Made by a program: the position numbers and the translations under genes | Notes under the pieces: model-generated | Databases searched by the model: none | What the model was told of the DNA's origin: nothing | Seen by the model: only the letters and a program-made list of their open reading frames with translations | Assembly (NCBI GenBank): GCA_965276755.1 | Contig: OZ255625.1 | Span: 2,356,001 to 2,420,000, forward strand | Source: CAJCIS01 sp965276755 | GTDB lineage: Bacteria; Pseudomonadota; Alphaproteobacteria; Acetobacterales; Acetobacteraceae | Direction of reading: 5' to 3' | DNA length: 64,000 nucleotides | In this document: positions 16,668-25,288 of the stretch, piece after piece | How positions within the stretch are numbered: position 1 is the stretch's first letter | Layout of the letters: every line of letters begins with the position of its first letter

Positions 16668-16961
16668 TCAAACCCGCCGAGGTATATCCGCGCTGTCGAA
16701 AAACACGCTGTAAATGACGGGCGGCTCCATCGGCGCATACCAAACCCAAAGCCGCCTGGCCTTCACCCACAACCGCCCCTCTCGCACCAGCGACGGATAC
16801 GGCCGCGGCGCCTGCAAACCACGCTCCGGCCGCTGCGTGATGAACCGCTCGGCCTCAATCAAGGCCTCCAATAGATTCCGAGTTGCCTCCGGACGCCCGA
16901 GCCGTTCGAAATGCGCTTCAAGGGCGGCAATCTGCTCCTGCGCCTCTTCGGCATAGATCAT
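16668..16961 (-). CDS. RelE/ParE-type toxin
   Basis: 97 residues. The N-terminus (EEAQEQIAALEAHFERLGRP, then ALIEAERFITQRPERGLQAPR) and C-terminal RLWVKARRLWVWYAPMEPPVIYSVFFDSADIPRR fit the RelE/ParE fold, in which the C-terminal Tyr/Phe/Arg strand closes the core. Members either cut mRNA on ribosomes or poison gyrase; the sequence does not say which. Its start overlaps the antitoxin stop by four bases (ATGA), the usual coupling. The last residues extend into a region with no repeat. Confidence 0.82.
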   Translation of the reverse strand: MIYAEEAQEQIAALEAHFERLGRPEATRNLLEALIEAERFITQRPERGLQAPRPYPSLVREGRLWVKARRLWVWYAPMEPPVIYSVFFDSADIPRRV

Positions 16962-17137
16962 TCAGGGGCGACTGGCACCACCGCCTCGGCCTGTTCCATC
17001 CGCGCTATTGACGCCCTAAGGCGCGCGTGTATGGCGGCCCCGTCGACCACGCGTCCGCTTGCAACATCGGCCTCGGCACGCGCCATGCTGGCAAGCCATG
17101 TCGCCGGGGGTTCAGGGTGCGGGTCGCTGGGGTCCAT
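16958..17137 (-). CDS. Antitoxin partner of the RelE/ParE toxin
   Basis: 59 residues, MDPSDPHPEPPATWLASMAR to the end. The central SMARAEADVASGRVVDGAAIHARL and IARMEQAE match the small acidic antitoxins found upstream of RelE/ParE toxins in alphaproteobacteria. The ATGA overlap with the toxin supports the call. The protein is too short for a complete DNA-binding fold of the usual kind beyond a ribbon-helix-helix. Confidence 0.7.
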   Translation of the reverse strand: MDPSDPHPEPPATWLASMARAEADVASGRVVDGAAIHARLRASIARMEQAEAVVPVAPE

Positions 17138-17355
17138 GGACGAAATTTAGCCCGGAACCAGGTTGGATGCCAGTGTCATCTGGTTGCTAGCGTCGGCCCT
17201 AGCGGAAAGCTTGCGGGAACGCGAACGCGACCGTTGCCTTTTGCTTATTGGACGCTGCGTTCACCGCTAAACGACGCACCGTTCCCGCCGCTTCCGCGTC
17301 ATCTGACTTCTATTTATTACCCGGCTTGGCAGAAGGGTGTTGCCGCCCTCCCTCT

Positions 17356-19110
17356 CTATCCTCCAATCCTTCCCTCCACCCAATCGACGGCACCTTCCCG
17401 CGTAAGGGTGTGAACGGTATCGAGAGGAGGGCCCATACAAACAATCTCGGTGACCCGCCGGACGATGCGGGTGAACTCCATCTTCTCTTCGGCAAGCAGG
17501 GGTCTGCCGATTACGGCTTGCTCGCGATAAGATAGCCACTTCTTGAGCACTTGATAACCACCTAAGGTGTAATTCCAAACTGCTTCGGGGATACCTGTCC
17601 ATCCAGCCTCAGGGTTTGCGTGCACATCTATTGCCTGGATACCGATTAGGTGACTCAGCGCATCGGCATCTAGAGAGTGGCGGGAAGCCATCTGTCGTAG
17701 GCCGGCGGCTTCAAACTCGGTCCAAGGTCGCTTCGAAATTTTACCTATGCCCGGCATGACGATGCGACTACCGATTTTTTGACTTGAACACTTCCCCACC
17801 CGCTTGTCAGCGCGAATTTCTGGCCCTTTGGCAGACCAATGACCGCTAGGACAGGTAGCAATGATCCGGTCGTTACACCGGGAACGGCCCGGTCCGCGTC
17901 GAGCAATAGTGCTAGCCTCTCTCCCAAGGAAGCCGAGAGACGCGCTGTCTCGACAGAGCGAGGCAACGGTACACGCGGCCAGTCAATCCGCAACGCTGCA
18001 TCATTAGCTTTCCGGTAATTCGGCGCATGTATTATGGCAACGCAATGAAAGAAGACGTCCGTCTCCAGCAATCCACTTGCCCTGCGCCAATTATCGGTTG
18101 TTTGAAGAAGATTTGGACGACGCAAAGTGTCGTGACCGTCATTCAATAGGGCAGGGAAAAACGTCGACAGGCCATTACCAAAATTGTCGGCCAAGCCTCC
18201 CACGACTGTGCCTCGTGCAAAAGTGTCGCCAACTTCCTTCTCCCTAGCCTCGATCAAAACCGCGCCCGGTAATACATGCCGCTCGAATTCGCTACGCTTC
18301 TCGTCTAATATCTTAGTATCCGGGTCCCAGTACAACCATCTAACGTCGAACGGTCTATATACATAGCGCACAAACTTACCCGATCGCGTAGGTCTCTCTA
18401 GTAAAACCTTCCTAGTGTCGACTGGATCGTAGCGAGCCGACGCATTCATAATGATTGGATAAGCCGTCGCAATATCTATATTGCTGACGCTTCGATCAAA
18501 GTAGTGATCAATCCGTTTTTCAAGCGTGGGTAAGTCTACGTCAATGAGAAACTCGTCGCGGCTCGTTTTTACTCCAACAAAACTGACCGGCAACAGATCT
18601 GGAAGGCTTGGCCACGCAAAGTAGTCAGATGGAACCTCAGCAGGTAAAAACTGAAGGCGGAGCGACAATGAGGGAGCGAAGCTCTTGTAGAGCGTTTCAG
18701 CGCTGGCTTCCGCCGTCGCAGCCACCGTTTCTCTCTTTGTAGTGCCCCATAGAGACTTCTACAACGCCGCGCTCCGGCGCTTGGCCAGCGCGCGGTTCGC
18801 CCTTTTGCACTTGGCTCGCAGCAAACAGTCCAAAGTCCGGACTACCTGCACCGGTATTTGCAAGTTGTGAAAGTGCCAGAACCTTGGGTGAAATTGACTC
18901 TCCCACGCAATCGAACAGAACTTGAAGCGCGCTATAAGAGGATGTCTCCGGCATTCCGGCCCCAAGCGCCCGAACACGCCTAACCGTCTCGAAGAACTCC
19001 TGAGCAACTGCAATTGGATCGTAGGCCACGTGTTCACCCTTGTTGAGGGTGATTATCGAACTACGCGTGTCCGAAGCAAGCAGTTGCTGCCGAACTAGCT
19101 GTTTGCCCAC
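17356..19110 (-). pseudogene. Remnant of a type ISP restriction-modification enzyme
   Basis: Three pieces in different frames on the same strand. At 18697-19110: an N-terminal fragment (FFETVRRVRALGAGMPETSS, then SPKVLALSQLANTGAGSPDF) typical of large N6-adenine methylase/ISP proteins. At 17745-18725: a C-terminal specificity-type region with FVRYVYRPFDVRWLYWDPDT. At 17356-17799: the extreme C-terminus with GIPEAVWNYTLGGYQVLKKW. The nuclease, helicase and methylase core, several hundred residues, is missing between the first two pieces, and a frameshift lies near 17790 after LTSGWG. The locus is dead as an RM system. It borders a toxin-antitoxin pair, which fits a former defence patch. Confidence 0.8.
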
Positions 19111-19277
19111 CGCGTGAGCAGCCGTTCACGGGCTTTCTCAAACTATTGCAATGCTACGAGCGTTTAAATCTGGCCAGCTCTTCAGTTTCAGCTGAAAACC
19201 TTTGCCCGTACCCCAACCACCACACAACCCCAAATCCCCCTTGCCGCGTTCACTCTCCGTTCACTACCATCCTGCCC

Positions 19278-19946
19278 ATGCCAATCCCAGCCCGAATGAT
19301 CCGCCGCCACTGTGACGACCTCCCTGGTCAGCGCCCGAAAACCTCCTGGGCCGAGCAGGACCGCCAAACCCGTATCCTGGACGGCGCCCAATTCATCATG
19401 GCCACCTACGGCCGCGCCGCCATCCGCCTCACCGACCTCGCGCTCGGCATGCGCATGTCCCCGCACACCATCCGCCGCCACTTCCCGGACATGGACTACC
19501 TGCTGGCCGAAATCCTGCGCCGCCACCTCAACGCCATCGTCACCGCGGTCGGCAAAATCGCCTACGACGCCCCAAACCGAGACCAGGCCCGCCGCGCCGC
19601 CTACCTCGCCGCCACGCGCACGCCCTTCGGCGCTCCCACCGAGGCACATCTCCTCCTGATCCGGGACCGCCACCTCCTCCCGCAGGACGAATTCGAGCCG
19701 ATCGAAGACCTGCGCGCCTCCATCGGCAACATCATCGCCGGCCCACACGCCACGGCCGCCCTCGCTTTGCTGGACACGCCCGAGCTCACCGCCGCCGAAA
19801 TCGAAGCGGCGCTGACCGCAATCACGAGCCTCCAGCAAGCCCAGCCCCTCCTCCCCCACGCCAGCAAACCCCGCCTGGTCCACCCACAGCCGCCCCAGTG
19901 GCCTGACCCGGACGCCGCCCCCCGCCCCCGCGTGGCGCCCCACTAA
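19278..19946 (+). CDS. TetR/AcrR-family transcriptional regulator
   Basis: 222 residues. A helix-turn-helix region is clear: RQTRILDGAQFIMATYGRAA, then IRLTDLALGMRMSPHTIRRHFPDMDYLLAEIL. The C-terminal ligand domain is variable, as usual, and ends in a Pro-rich tail. The ATG at 19278 is chosen because upstream codons do not resemble protein. It lies 85 bp upstream of an Old Yellow Enzyme gene on the same strand, an arrangement like nemR-nemA, so it may repress that gene in response to electrophiles. This is inferred from the pairing alone. Confidence 0.82.
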   Translation: MPIPARMIRRHCDDLPGQRPKTSWAEQDRQTRILDGAQFIMATYGRAAIRLTDLALGMRMSPHTIRRHFPDMDYLLAEILRRHLNAIVTAVGKIAYDAPNRDQARRAAYLAATRTPFGAPTEAHLLLIRDRHLLPQDEFEPIEDLRASIGNIIAGPHATAALALLDTPELTAAEIEAALTAITSLQQAQPLLPHASKPRLVHPQPPQWPDPDAAPRPRVAPH

Positions 19947-20031
19947 AGCCCGGCGCACCCGAAAGGCCGGCCGTCCCTTCACATCCCCACCAACCCCCAC
20001 CAGCTACGGCCAGCCACCCAAGGGACCTGTC

Positions 20032-21126
20032 ATGCCGTCGCTGTTCGACCCTATCCAGCTGGGCGCCATCCACGCCCCCAACCGTATCCTCATGGCCCCG
20101 CTCACCCGCGGCCGCGCCACGCGCGCGCACGTGCCCACCCCGCTCATGGTCGAATACTACACCCAGCGCGCCTCGGCCGGACTGATCATCTCCGAGGCCA
20201 CCGGCATGTCCCGCCAAGGCCTGGGCTGGCCCTACGCCCCAGGCATCTGGACCGATGAGCAAACAAGCGCCTGGCGCCCCGTCACCGAAAGTGTGCATCG
20301 CGCCGGCGGGCGCATCGTCTGCCAGCTCTGGCACATGGGCCGCATCGTCCACCCCAGCTTCCTCGGCGGGCAGCCCCCCGTCTCCTCCTCCGCCACCACC
20401 GCGCCAGGCAGCGCCCACACCTACGAAGGCAAACAGCGCTACACCGAAGCCCGCCCCCTGCGCACGGACGAAATTCCCGCCTTGCTCGAAGACTACCGCC
20501 AAGCCGCCCGCAACGCGATCGCAGCCGGCTTTGATGGCGTGCAAATCCACGCCGCCAATGGCTACCTGATCGATCAGTTCCTGCGGGACAACAGCAATTT
20601 TCGCACAGACCAATACGGCGGCGCCATTCCCAACCGGATCCGCCTGCTGCGCGAAGTGGCCCTTGCCGTGGCCGAAACGGTGGGTGCGGACCGCACCGGC
20701 GTGCGCCTCTCGCCAAACGGCAACAGCCAAGGTGCGAACGACAGCAATCCCCACGCCCTCTTCGCCGCCGCCGCTACTGCGCTGTCCGAAATCGGCATAG
20801 CCTATCTCGAATTGCGCGAGCCCGGCCCCGCGGGCACCTTCGGCAAAAGCGAGGTCGATCCCGTCGCCCCCACCATCCGCGCCAATTTCCGCGGTGCGCT
20901 CATCCTAAATTCCGACTACGACGACAAATCCGGCCAGGCGCAGATCGACGCAGGCGTGGCAGACGCCATCACCTTCGGCCGCACCTTTCTCGCCAACCCG
21001 GACCTGCCGCAGCGTTTCGCCAAGCAAATTCCGCTGACGAAGGATAATATGGCGACATGGTATGCGCAGGGGCCGGAAGGTTATGTGGATTATCCAAGGG
21101 CAGTGAAGGAAGCAGTTCTTTCTTGA
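20032..21126 (+). CDS. Alkene reductase, Old Yellow Enzyme family
   Basis: FMN-dependent NAD(P)H oxidoreductase reducing activated C=C bonds, nitro groups or N-ethylmaleimide. 364 residues, close to NemA/XenB. N-terminus LFDPIQLGAIHAPNRILMAPLTRGRA; QLWHMGRIVHPSFLGG near 100; the active-site pair in FDGVQIHAANGYLIDQFLRD near 180; GVRLSPNG near 230; FGRTFLANPDLPQRF at the C-terminus. The final residues (VKEAVLS) and stop lie in the AT-rich repeat at 21106-21215, which separates it from convergent nth. Confidence 0.95.
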   Translation: MPSLFDPIQLGAIHAPNRILMAPLTRGRATRAHVPTPLMVEYYTQRASAGLIISEATGMSRQGLGWPYAPGIWTDEQTSAWRPVTESVHRAGGRIVCQLWHMGRIVHPSFLGGQPPVSSSATTAPGSAHTYEGKQRYTEARPLRTDEIPALLEDYRQAARNAIAAGFDGVQIHAANGYLIDQFLRDNSNFRTDQYGGAIPNRIRLLREVALAVAETVGADRTGVRLSPNGNSQGANDSNPHALFAAAATALSEIGIAYLELREPGPAGTFGKSEVDPVAPTIRANFRGALILNSDYDDKSGQAQIDAGVADAITFGRTFLANPDLPQRFAKQIPLTKDNMATWYAQGPEGYVDYPRAVKEAVLS

Positions 21127-21215
21127 AAGAAAGAACCAAAGAACTTTTGCAACGTAAGGCCAAGGCGCAAAAGTCTTTTGCTTCTTTTCTACAGAAAAGA
21201 AGACCTTCCTTTCTT
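21106..21215. repeat. AT-rich intergenic repeat, inverted pair between convergent genes
   Basis: GAAGGAAGCAGTTCTTTC, then GAAAGAAAGAACCAAAGAAC and CTTTTGC; after a short spacer the mirrored copy GCAAAAGTCTTTTGC, then TTCTTTTCTACAGAAAAGAA and GACCTTCC. It contains the stop codons of the alkene reductase (21126) and nth (21189), and its hairpins could end both transcripts. Confidence 0.85.
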
Positions 21216-21881
21216 TTTTTCCGCAGGCTCCAACAACACTTTCTCCGCAAACCTGCACCACTCCGCCCCCACACACCGCCAGCACTCCGGCCTGCGCGCC
21301 ACACAAACATACCGCCCGTGCAATATAAGCCAATGATGCGCATTGGGCAGCAGCTCGGGCGGAATGCGCGCCACCAGCCCATCCTCCACCTCGCGCGGGG
21401 TCTCGCCCGTGGCCATCCCCGTGCGATTGGCCACGCGAAACACATGCGTATCTACCGCCAGCGTGCTCTGCCCGAAGGCCACGTTCAGCACCACGTTTGC
21501 CGTCTTGCGTCCCACGCCAGGCAGCGCCTCGAGCGCCTCGCGATCGGCCGGCACCACGCCGCCAAAATCGCGCAGCAGGATTTCCGACATCTCGATCACC
21601 CGCCGCGCCTTGCCCTGCCACAGCCCCACGGCGCGGATATGCTGCCCCACGCCCTCCACCCCCAACGCCACCATCGCCGCCGGATCGGGTGCGACCGCAA
21701 ACAGGCTCGCCGTTGCCTTGTTGACCGAAGCATCCGTCGCCTGCGCGGACAATGCCACGGCAACCAGCAACGTGTAGGCGTCGGCATAGGCCAATTCGGT
21801 TCGCGGGTCCGGCCGGTCGCGCGCAAGCGCCTCCATGAATGCCCGCACCTCTGCCTTGGTCATCGTGCGACGCGCCACCAT
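21189..21881 (-). CDS. nth: Endonuclease III (base excision DNA glycosylase)
   Basis: Removes oxidised pyrimidines and cuts the abasic site. 230 residues from ATG 21881 (GGGGAG upstream); ATG 21863 is an alternative. Helix-hairpin-helix LPGVGRKTANVVLNVAF with the catalytic Lys, the Asp in LAVDTHVFRVANR, and the [4Fe-4S] loop C-x6-C-x2-C-x5-C (CVARRPECWRCVGAEWC). The tail AEKKKGRSSFL is translated from the AT-rich repeat. Divergent from cydD with 85 bp between. Confidence 0.96.
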   Translation of the reverse strand: MVARRTMTKAEVRAFMEALARDRPDPRTELAYADAYTLLVAVALSAQATDASVNKATASLFAVAPDPAAMVALGVEGVGQHIRAVGLWQGKARRVIEMSEILLRDFGGVVPADREALEALPGVGRKTANVVLNVAFGQSTLAVDTHVFRVANRTGMATGETPREVEDGLVARIPPELLPNAHHWLILHGRYVCVARRPECWRCVGAEWCRFAEKVLLEPAEKKKGRSSFL

Positions 21882-21965
21882 GCGGCCACACTCCCCGCCG
21901 CAAGTCCAAAGCGCAACCGCCGCCCCTGGCGCGCGCGCCGCACGCCACGCTAACCTCGCCCGCAG

Positions 21966-23636
21966 ATGCAAGACGACAAGAAGGCCGCCCGCGCCTGGAC
22001 CTCGCAGCAGACGCGGCTTGCCCGGCGCGCGGCACTGCCCGTCGTGGCACTCGGCCTGGTCGCCACGGTGGCGGCCATCCTGCAGGCCGGCTGCATCGCG
22101 CAATTCCTGGCCACCCTGTTGCGACACGCCCTACCGCCCACCCTCTATCTCGCCGCCTTCGCCATCCTCGCCCTGTTCCGCGGCGGCCTCACCTTCCTCG
22201 CCGACAAGGCCGCTTTCGCCGCGGGTGCGGCCGGCCGCACCAGGCTCCGCGGCGAGTTGCTCACCCGCCTGCTCGCCATTGGACCCTCGCTGCTGCGCGG
22301 CCGCCACTCGGGCGAACTCGCAAGTGCGGCCATCGACCAAGTCGAGGCGCTGGACGGCCTCTTCTCCCGCTGGGTCCCCGCCGCGGCCCTGGCAGTCCTC
22401 GCCCCCGCGCTCGTCCTGGCCGCCGCCGCCTGCGCGGACCCTGCCGCCGCCGCCATCCTGGGCGCGGCCGGCCTGCTGGTCCCGATCGGCCAGGCAACCG
22501 CGGGCATAGGCGCCGCCGCTGCCAGCCGCGGTCAGTTCCTGGCCCTGGCCCGCCTGCAGGCCCGCTTCCTGGACCGCGTGCGCGGGATTGCCACCATCGT
22601 GCTCGCCGGGCGCGCCGAGGACGAAGCCCGCGCTTTGGCGCTCGCCGCCGACGAACTGCGCCGCCGCACCATGCGCGTACTGCGCGTGGTCTTCCTCTCC
22701 TCGGCCATGCTCGATTGCGCCATGGCCGCGGCCCTGGTCGTGCTCGCCCTGCGCTACCGGGCCATCCTGATGGGGGGTGCCGGCTCCCCCGCCACCGCGC
22801 TTTTCCTGCTGCTGCTCGTGCCCGAGTTCTTCGCCCCTCTCCGCGCCTTTGCCGCCGCCTACCAGGACCGTATGCACGCAACCGGCGCGGCGCAGGCCCT
22901 GGTCGGCCTGCCGGATGCGCCGCCGCCGAACAGGGCCGCCATCCGCACCGTTCAGGCCAGGGGTGTTGCCATCACCTTCCAGAACGTGACGCTGAGCTGG
23001 GATGTCAGCCGCGGCCCGGCGCTGGACGGCCTCAGCTTCGTGCTGCCAGCCGGGGAGATGTTGGTGCTCTCCGGGCCGTCCGGCTCTGGCAAATCCACGG
23101 TCATCGAGCTTCTGCTCGGCTTCGTCAGTCCAAACGCCGGCCGCATCCTGGTCAACGGCGCCGATATCGCTTCCATCGTGCCCCAGGCGCTTTCGGCGCT
23201 GACCGCCTGGATCGGCCAGAAGCCCGTGCTCTTCGCCGGCACCATTGCCGACAACATCGCCTTCGCCCGGCCCGACGCCACCCCGGCCGAGATCGAGGAG
23301 GCTGCCCGCCTGGCGCGCGTGATCGATTTCGCCACCAGCCTCCCCGCGGGGCTGGACACGCCGGTGGGGGAGGGCGGCCATGGCCTTTCCGGCGGTCAGG
23401 CGCAGCGCGTGGCCATTGCGCGCGCCTTTTTGAAGGACGCGCCGCTGCTGTTGCTGGACGAGCCGACCAACCACCTTGACCCCGCAACCGAAGCGGACGT
23501 GCTCGCCAGCCTGCGTCGCCTGGCTGTCGGCAAGACCGTGGTGATGGCGAGCCACACGAGCGCGGCGCATGCCTTTGGCGGCCGGCGGCTGGAGCTGCGC
23601 GAGGGGCGCGCGGTGATGGCGCGCGGGGCGGCATAA
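21966..23636 (+). CDS. cydD: CydD-type ABC transporter half (thiol exporter subunit)
   Basis: 556 residues: a membrane domain of six segments (about 25-320) fused to an ATPase domain. Walker A GPSGSGKST near 371, Q-loop IGQKPVLF, signature LSGGQAQRVAIARA and Walker B PLLLLDEPTNHLDP. CydDC exports cysteine/glutathione and is needed to assemble cytochrome bd. The membrane part matches CydD better than other exporters. No cydC or cydAB follows; instead there is a repeat unit after the stop. Either the partner is elsewhere or this half works as a homodimer. Confidence 0.85.
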   Translation: MQDDKKAARAWTSQQTRLARRAALPVVALGLVATVAAILQAGCIAQFLATLLRHALPPTLYLAAFAILALFRGGLTFLADKAAFAAGAAGRTRLRGELLTRLLAIGPSLLRGRHSGELASAAIDQVEALDGLFSRWVPAAALAVLAPALVLAAAACADPAAAAILGAAGLLVPIGQATAGIGAAAASRGQFLALARLQARFLDRVRGIATIVLAGRAEDEARALALAADELRRRTMRVLRVVFLSSAMLDCAMAAALVVLALRYRAILMGGAGSPATALFLLLLVPEFFAPLRAFAAAYQDRMHATGAAQALVGLPDAPPPNRAAIRTVQARGVAITFQNVTLSWDVSRGPALDGLSFVLPAGEMLVLSGPSGSGKSTVIELLLGFVSPNAGRILVNGADIASIVPQALSALTAWIGQKPVLFAGTIADNIAFARPDATPAEIEEAARLARVIDFATSLPAGLDTPVGEGGHGLSGGQAQRVAIARAFLKDAPLLLLDEPTNHLDPATEADVLASLRRLAVGKTVVMASHTSAAHAFGGRRLELREGRAVMARGAA

Positions 23637-23650
23637 TAGCTCAGGCTAAG

Positions 23651-23693
23651 GCTGGGGGGGATGTGCCATCCCCCCCAGACCCCCCGTCATTAT
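23651..23693. repeat. G-rich hairpin repeat, single unit
   Basis: GGGGGGATGTGCCATCCCCC followed by AGACCCCCCGTCATT. Directly next to it is one arm of the 24-bp inverted repeat that borders the IS island. Confidence 0.9.
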
Positions 23694-23704
23694 TTAGGCT
23701 TTTT

Positions 23705-23728
23705 CCGGTATTAGGTAGCAACCGCCAC
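23705..23728. repeat. Left arm of a 24-bp inverted repeat bordering the IS island
   Basis: Begins CCGGTATTAGG and ends CAACCGCCAC. An exact inverted copy lies at 30573-30596, and both are next to a G-rich hairpin unit pointing outward. The 6.8 kb between them carries three IS transposases. Confidence 0.85.
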
Positions 23729-23773
23729 CACGCAAGACCAGCCTAGCCGTCCCGGCTCCGCTACCCTGCCGTC

Positions 23774-24208
23774 ATGGCAGACACCTTCGTCATCAGCGGC
23801 CTTCACCGCAAGCGCGCCCACCTGGCGGGCGAGATAGATGCGGCACAGAAGGCGCTCACGCGCCAGCGCGACACTCTAGCCACGCTAGACGCGGTGATAC
23901 GCCTCTTTGAGCCGGAAGGCCGCCCCGACCTGATCCCGGCTATACGCCCCGTCTCGCGCCAGTGTTTGTTCTTCCGGCGCGGCGAGTTGACCCGGCTTTG
24001 CGCGTCTGCCTTGCGCGAGGCGGGCAAGCCTGTGGCCACGCGCTATGTGGCGGATTACGCCATGGGAGCGAAGGGGCTGGCCGTTGAGGCGGCGGTTGCT
24101 AATAAGGTCACGGAGCATGTGCGGGCGGCGCTGATGCGGCTCGCGGCCAAGGGGATCGCGCGAAAGATCGTCACTTGGCCGGATGTTTGGTGGGAGTTGG
24201 TGGGGTAA
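23774..24208 (+). CDS. Conserved hypothetical protein with N-terminal coiled coil
   Basis: 144 residues. The N-terminal HRKRAHLAGEIDAAQKALTR with RQRDTLATLDAVIRLFEPEG is a heptad-like helix. It is followed by PVSRQCLFFRRGELTRLCAS and a C-terminal part resembling a winged-helix fold (VTEHVRAALMRLAAKGIARK). I have seen similar small proteins in alphaproteobacterial accessory regions but know no function. ATG at 23774 has no strong ribosome-binding site. It is just inside the IS island. Confidence 0.6.
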   Translation: MADTFVISGLHRKRAHLAGEIDAAQKALTRQRDTLATLDAVIRLFEPEGRPDLIPAIRPVSRQCLFFRRGELTRLCASALREAGKPVATRYVADYAMGAKGLAVEAAVANKVTEHVRAALMRLAAKGIARKIVTWPDVWWELVG

Positions 24209-24280
24209 ACGGCCCGATCAGTTGCTTTATGTCATTATTCGGTGCTTAGCTACTGAAAGGGTTTAGGAAAGTACAAACAG

Positions 24281-25288
24281 GTGTCCGAAGAAAGGCGGCA
24301 GAGGTTAACTGCGGCTGTTTTCTGCGTATGCATGGTTTTAGTTGGCACATACGCGCTTTGGCACACTCATCTGCTACCAAGCCCAACGCCCTGTAGAAGC
24401 AGCGTGTGCGCCGACAAAGAAAAGAATCGGGCCAATCAGCAAAATTGCAATGCCGACCTGAGGTTTTTTGATAATCACGGGGCCTCCGCAAACACAACAA
24501 AGGATGCCCAACAAAACAATTCCATTGATCCACAATGGGTCCAAGCTTTTGCGGCGCTCGCCAGTTTCGTAGTCGCCGGCGGCCTTTTCCTCGCGACGCG
24601 AAATCAAATCAGAATTAACGCGGCTCAAGCTGCCATCAGCAGGCGACAAGCTCGCATTATGGAAGAGCAACGCAGGCTGATGGCCGAGCAGGCGCAAATT
24701 TTGCAAGGCCAAGCAACCCTGGAAAACCGCAGGTTCATCGCCGAGAACAGGCCGCGTCTTATTGTAAGAGAACTGTCCGACGCGCTCCACTACTTGTCGG
24801 AAGACAACGTAAAGAAAGGAGTTCCGGGTCGCGCTAACAGCTTTTTCACAAGCTTTTCTATTACTAATACAGGTGGCACTTCTTGCTTCGTCGTAGAGAG
24901 TAGGGCTGAGTTGAGTGTTTGGCCGAAAGTTATGGTCCCTAATCAGTTCGCGCGGAATGTCGATCTCGCAAGACTTGCTCCTTACGCTGTCTCCTTTAAC
25001 GGCATAACATTTGCCGCCGGGCAAGTCGAATCTAGGGCTGCTTATATTCCAGGCGTCTTCAACAAAAGCATTAATGACATTGAACTGACCAGAATGGTCG
25101 GCCCTGGTGCGGATTACGATGTTGTGCTGCATGGAACAATCCTGTACCTTGACGAGAACAGAATCGTACGTTGCACCGCTTTTTGGCGAGAGTATGAGTG
25201 GGGAAGCAAAGGCTTCCGTAAAACCGAAAACAAAAATGTAGAGTATGAAGGGTTCCTCGCTGTTTGGTGTGGGCGTGCGCTTTCATAG
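24281..25288 (+). CDS. Membrane protein of unknown function
   Basis: 335 residues from GTG 24281. Two membrane segments (about 10-27 and 86-106) flank a Cys-containing loop. A long polar helix follows (QAAISRRQARIMEEQRRLMA), then a beta-rich C-terminal domain with FTSFSITNTGGTSCFVVE and ending in FWREYEWGSKGF. The layout, including the N-G/T-G-x-T/S-x-C/A strand and the late W-R-x-Y, is shared with the truncated protein at 29751-30488, so the two are probably related. GC is lower than the core genes, suggesting transfer. Its stop overlaps the ISL3 transposase stop, so the IS end lies against it and its C-terminus may be altered. Confidence 0.6.
   Translation: MSEERRQRLTAAVFCVCMVLVGTYALWHTHLLPSPTPCRSSVCADKEKNRANQQNCNADLRFFDNHGASANTTKDAQQNNSIDPQWVQAFAALASFVVAGGLFLATRNQIRINAAQAAISRRQARIMEEQRRLMAEQAQILQGQATLENRRFIAENRPRLIVRELSDALHYLSEDNVKKGVPGRANSFFTSFSITNTGGTSCFVVESRAELSVWPKVMVPNQFARNVDLARLAPYAVSFNGITFAAGQVESRAAYIPGVFNKSINDIELTRMVGPGADYDVVLHGTILYLDENRIVRCTAFWREYEWGSKGFRKTENKNVEYEGFLAVWCGRALS

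Noticed and set aside
21839..23570. Long frames overlapping cydD on both strands
   Set aside because: Pro/Arg- or Gly/Gln-rich composition without motifs, while the CydD frame has all ABC motifs.
24374..25132. A 252-codon minus-strand frame opposite the membrane protein at 24281
   Set aside because: Lacks membrane or domain features; the plus-strand product resembles a second protein in the window.
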